Positions 60,190 through 64,000 of a DNA stretch of 64,000 nucleotides are shown here, piece by piece. Origin of the DNA: Sequoia sempervirens (Eukaryota; Streptophyta; Pinopsida; Cupressales; Cupressaceae). The stretch covers positions 496,297,179 to 496,361,178 of the forward strand of contig VDFB02270651.1 of the NCBI GenBank assembly GCA_007258455.2, written 5' to 3'. The notes beneath the pieces are model-generated. The model was not told the DNA's origin. It saw only the letters and a program-made list of their open reading frames with translations, and made no database searches. Numbering within the stretch: the first letter of the stretch is position 1; every line of letters begins with the position of its first letter. The position numbers and the translations under genes were made by a program.

Positions 60190-62001
60190 CAAGAAAGGAG
60201 AGGGAATAACCCCCAAATTCTCCCGAAGATACTCAAAAGTATCTTTAGGAAGAGCCTTAGTAAATATGTCAGCAATCTAATCCTTTGTAGGTACATACTC
60301 AAGCTTTACTTCATTCTCCATAATCTTCTCTCTCAAGAAGTGATACCTGATAGATATATGCTTTGTCCTTGAGTGCATCATTGGATTTTTTGAAATGTTA
60401 ATTACACTTGTATTATCACATAAAATAGAGATGGGATCATCATACATTAATTTGATATCCTTCAATGTCTATCTCATCCACAAAACTTGTGTGCAGCAAG
60501 ATGCTGCAACAATATACTCAACCTCTATAGTGGATAAGGAAATTGAATCTTGCTTTTTGCTTAACCAAAATACCAATTTGCATCCAAGAAAGAATGCACC
60601 ACCACTTGTACTTTTTCTATCATCAGTACAACCTGCCCAATTTACATCTGTATAAGCAAATCAATATCCCTAGGATACCATAAGCCATGATCCGGAGTGC
60701 CTTTTAGATATCAGAATATCCTCTTGATAGTTGCAACATGTGTTTCTTTGGGATCCTCTTGAAACATAGCCACAAGAAAAACTACATGCTTGATATCGGG
60801 TCTGGTAGCAATTAAATACAACAATCCTCCAATCATTGATCTATATTTTCTCTAATTAGCCTTAGGAGAATCATCATCCGTACTCAATTTTCATCTAGTT
60901 ACCATAGGAGTGCATACCAGTTTGGAGCTATCCATCCCAAATTTCTTCAACATTTATTTTATATACTTTGATTGTGAAATGAAAATCCCTTTGTTTGTTT
61001 GATCGATTTGGAGTCCAAGGAAGAAGTTCATCTCACCAAACATAGACATCTCAAACTCTTTTTGTATTTCTTCAACAAACATCTTACACATAGTTTCATT
61101 TCCTCCAAAAATAATGTCATCCAGATACACAACTACTATCAAGATCTTGTCATCTTCAATTTTGAAATATAAATTGCTATCTGCAGTACCTTTGCTGAAA
61201 CCTTGCTAAATCAAATATTTGTCCAATCTTGCATACCAAGATCTGGGAGCTTGCTTCAAACCATATAAATCCTTTTTCAATCTGCAGACCATATATGGTT
61301 GATCTAAAAATTAGAATCCCTCTAATTATTCCATGTAAACTTCTTCTTCTAACTCACCATTTAGAAATGCAGGCTTCACATCCATCTGGTAAACTTTAAA
61401 GTCCTTATGAGCAGAATGCAAAAAACATTCTGATAGATTTCATTCTAGCCACCAGAGCAAATGTCTCCTGGAAATCTATACCTTCCACTTGTGAGTAGCC
61501 TTTACACGCAAGCCTTGCTTTGTTTCTTACTACTTCTCCATTCTCATTTAGTTTGTTTCTAAAAACCCACTTACTTCTAATTATGTTCTTGTTTGCTGGT
61601 CTAGGAACCAATTCCCAAGTTTGATTTTTCTCAATTTTTATAAGTTCCTATTCCATTGCTTTCATCCATTGTTCATCTTTACATGCCTTACTCACTGTCT
61701 TAGGCTCAACTTTAGAAAATAAGAAATAATTTACTTGAAATTCAGTAGCTTTGCTTCTTGTCAATACACCTTTCCTCTTGTATCTAATGATCTGATCTTT
61801 TGAATGATTCTTTTGCACATACTTAAGGGTTTTAGGAACCCTTTCCAGAGCTTCTTCTTCTTCATTTTTCACTTCTTTTTCTCCAAATATTTCTTCTACT
61901 TCTCTGCATTCTGGTTCATCTAACACATATCCATCAACTTCAATTGAATTCTTCAATGCTTCATCAACCTTGACATCTATGATTTCTACAACCTTTCCCA
62001 T
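60190..62001 (-). pseudogene. copia element 2: reverse transcriptase and RNase H
   Basis: From high to low: acidic linker, KDEQWMKAME, WELVPRPANKNIIRSKWVFR, VVRNKARLACKGYSQVEGID, then YLDD at 61,127-61,116 with DIIFGGNETMCKMF and FLGLQIDQTNKGIFISQSKY. RNase H end: MYDDPISILCDNTSVINISK, RTKHISIRYHFLREK (60,400-60,300) and DIFTKALPKDTFEYL near 60,240. Several TAG/TAA stops and frame changes. It is the same family as element 1 but keeps longer open stretches. Confidence 0.9.
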
Positions 62002-62271
62002 CCTTTTATTGTAACATCTGTAAGCTTTGCTTCTAGTAGAGTATCCAAGAAAAATACCTTCATCACATCTAGCATCAAACTTTCCTATATTTTCTTCATC
62101 TATCTTGATATAACATTTACTTTCAAATACCTTGAAATACTTGACAGTAGGAATCTTTCCATACCATAGCTCATAGGGGGTCTTAGTGCTATTAGATTTT
62201 GCTTGAACTCAGTTGAACAGATGAACATCAATGTAAATTTCTTCTCTCTAGTAAAATTTTGGTAGACCTAC

Positions 62272-62991
62272 CTATGTTATCATTGATCTAACAACTTCTT
62301 GAATTGTCCTATTCTTTCTTTCAACTACTCCATTCTGTTGAGGAGTTCTGGGGGTAGAAAATTGTCTTCTTATTCCATGAACTTCACAAAATAGTTTAAA
62401 ATCATTGGGGGCGAATTCACCATCTCTGTCAGACCTCAAACATTTTATTTTTGAATTTATCTCATTCTCAACCATTTCCTTAAATGCCTTGAATTTATCT
62501 AGTGCATTAGATTTATCTCTAAGAAAAGTAACCCATGCCATTCTAGAGTAATAATCAATCAAAAGCACAAAATACCTATCACCTTGTAGACTTCTCATCC
62601 TTGTAGGACCACAAATATCTGTATGAATCAATTCCAATAATCCAGCAGTAGATTGTTCCTTTGACCTAAATTTTTTTCTAGCTTGCTTTCCAAATTGATA
62701 GTCCTTGCATAATACATTAACAATCTTTGTAATTCTTTGTAAATCTCTCACAACTTGTACTGTACTAATTCTTACCATGTTGTCAAAATTAATATGATAC
62801 ATCCTCCAGTGCCATAGCCAACTGTCATTAATTTGAGACATACAGTAATTCCCATCAAAACCTTTAAGTTGATAGATGTTTCCTCCAGTCTTCTTGCCAA
62901 CAAAAATCATAGTTCCAAACCCTTTTTTTGATTTCACATTTTTCATCCTTGAACACAAGATTATATCCCTTTTTACACATCTATCCAACAC
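62272..62991 (-). pseudogene. copia element 2: integrase
   Basis: A 239-codon open frame covers the pre-integrase segment (WLWHWRMYHINFDNMVRIS) and the integrase core: ELIHTDICGPTRMRSLQGDR with the first Asp, CLRSDRDGEFAPNDF with the second Asp (the usual Asn-Gly-Gly changed to Arg-Asp-Gly), and QNGVVERKNRTIQE with the Glu. All three catalytic acids are present, so this is the best preserved domain of either copia element. Confidence 0.9.
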
Positions 62992-64000
62992 TCAAGAGAT
63001 TTTGTCTCAAACCCTTAATATAGTAGACACCATCAATATTATGATTTCCATCAAAACTGATTGAACCTATCCCACATATCTTAGCACCAAAATCATCTCC
63101 AAAATTAACTAAGCCTACATCATATTTATCAAGTTTAACAAACTTACTTTTGTCACCGGTCATATGATTTGAGCAGCCACTATTAACGACCCAATTGTTC
63201 TCTTCTTGTTTAGCATAAAGAGAAAAGAACACAATACCTTCAACTTTATTTGGAGCACATTCCTTCACACATCTTTCAAAAGTAGATTCATCTTTTAAAC
63301 CTAGGAATAAGCATTCATTATCATCAAAATATCCATAATTAGACTCATCATCATAAATGCAAACATCTTCATTGACATAATATGCTATTTTGATCATCTT
63401 TCCTTTATTTTCTTTACCTTCTCTATGTTTATTTCTTTTAGCTCTTTATGGACATCTTGAAGCATAATGACCTATTCCTCCACGGCTAAAACATTTGAAT
63501 GGTAATTTACCTTGATACTTATCAGAGCCCTTTTTCATTCTTCTTACAAAATTTTCTTCCACTTCATCAAGATTTTCTTCATCCAGATCTTCCACTTTTG
63601 TAGCCTTGAAAGAAATTTTTGTCTTGGTTCCATTTTTCAACCCAACCTTTCTCATTTCAAATGAGGTTAGAGTACCAATCAACTGATCTTTAGTATAAGT
63701 ATTATAATCTATAATTTCCTCTATAGCAGATACCTTTTCATTGTATTTATCAGGGAGAGTTCTGAGTACCTTCTTCACTATCCTAGATTCATCTATTTGT
63801 ACACCAAGTCCTCTCATTCCACCTACCAGCTCATCTACTCTTTGCATGTTGGATTTGATGTTTTCATCTTCCCCCATTCGTAGGATCTCAAATTCTACAT
63901 CCAAGTTCTAAAACTTTGCTTGTTTAACCTTTTCACCTCCTTCATACATCTTTTCCAACTTATCCTAGAGCTCTTTAGCAGTCTTTAGATTCATAACTTT
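62992..64000 (-). pseudogene. copia element 2: gag and protease (runs off window)
   Basis: The frame from the window edge to 63,446 encodes Gag (KTAKEL-stop-DKLEKMYEG, KKVLRTLPDKYNEKVSAIEE, NFVRRMKKGSDKYQGKLPFK) with zinc knuckle CFSRGGIGHYASRC, in which the second Cys is Arg. After a TAG the frame at 63,397-62,981 holds the protease NWVVNSGCSNHMTGDK with Asn (codon 63,182-63,184) in place of the catalytic Asp, and VYYIKGLRQNLLSVG. Two TAG stops near the edge sit at Trp- and Gln-type positions. The 5' end and 5' LTR lie beyond 64,000. Confidence 0.9.

Noticed and set aside
1..64000. tRNA, rRNA or intact host genes
   Set aside because: I saw no cloverleaf-type tRNA with A and B boxes, no rRNA signature, and every recognisable protein segment is a transposon part or a broken gene fragment. 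A tRNAscan or Infernal run would be decisive.

Overview
This window looks like intergenic DNA from a large, repeat-filled seed-plant genome. A gymnosperm (conifer-like) genome is my best guess. The grounds are the density and mix of plant-type retroelements (a 19.5-kb Ty3/gypsy Tat-lineage element, several Ty1/copia elements and non-LTR LINEs), the AT-rich gene-poor background, and the slow patchy decay of nested insertions. The species call is inference. I found no intact host gene, tRNA, rRNA or CRISPR array; every protein-coding segment I can support is broken.

Layout. 1-3.6 kb: non-coding, with microsatellites and a 69-bp tandem duplication. 3.66-5.08 kb (+): a decayed reading frame of a family I do not recognise. 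7.1-8.4 kb (+): copia gag/pre-integrase remnant. 9.4-10.5 kb (-): a chimera of two host-gene fragments, a U2B''-type spliceosomal RRM joined to NF-X1-type zinc fingers. 12.9-15.8 kb (-): LINE remnant (RT end, linker, RNase H). 16.0-16.4 kb (-): gypsy gag/pol fragment. 19.0-20.05 kb (+): LINE endonuclease fragment cut off by an LTR-like repeat. 20-23.4 kb: decayed LTR-like repeats, including a recurring small palindrome.

23,495-43,002: one complete Tat-lineage gypsy element with TG...CA LTRs, a perfect 5-bp target duplication (ATAAG), primer-binding site, polypurine tract, gag with a long Gln/Ala-rich tract, protease, G-patch-like motif, RT, a degenerate first RNase H, a second RNase H with its catalytic residues in place, and integrase. 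Between integrase and the 3' LTR it carries a long antisense reading frame encoding a plant mobile domain (PMD) protein with a C-terminal coiled coil. The pol frames are broken mainly by C-to-T-type stops and a few frameshifts.

43.0-64 kb: a 3.8-kb minus-strand pseudogene (44.5-48.2 kb) that appears distantly related to the unknown family at 3.7-5.1 kb; a minus-strand copia element (49.4-54.1 kb) whose gag is cut by a plus-strand copia LTR with a tandemly duplicated LTR-end/PBS segment; a possible gag-like remnant at 57.6 kb; an LTR-like repeat at 58.2 kb; and a second related minus-strand copia element from about 59.2 kb that runs off the right edge.

The genes do not form a working pathway. 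Within the gypsy element, gag/pol would serve particle assembly, reverse transcription and integration; the antisense PMD frame is an accessory cargo of unknown role. The points most worth a second look are the antisense PMD frame, the unnamed protein family with two copies here, the U2B''/NF-X1 chimera, and the consistent CAG/CAA/TGG/CGA-to-stop decay pattern.
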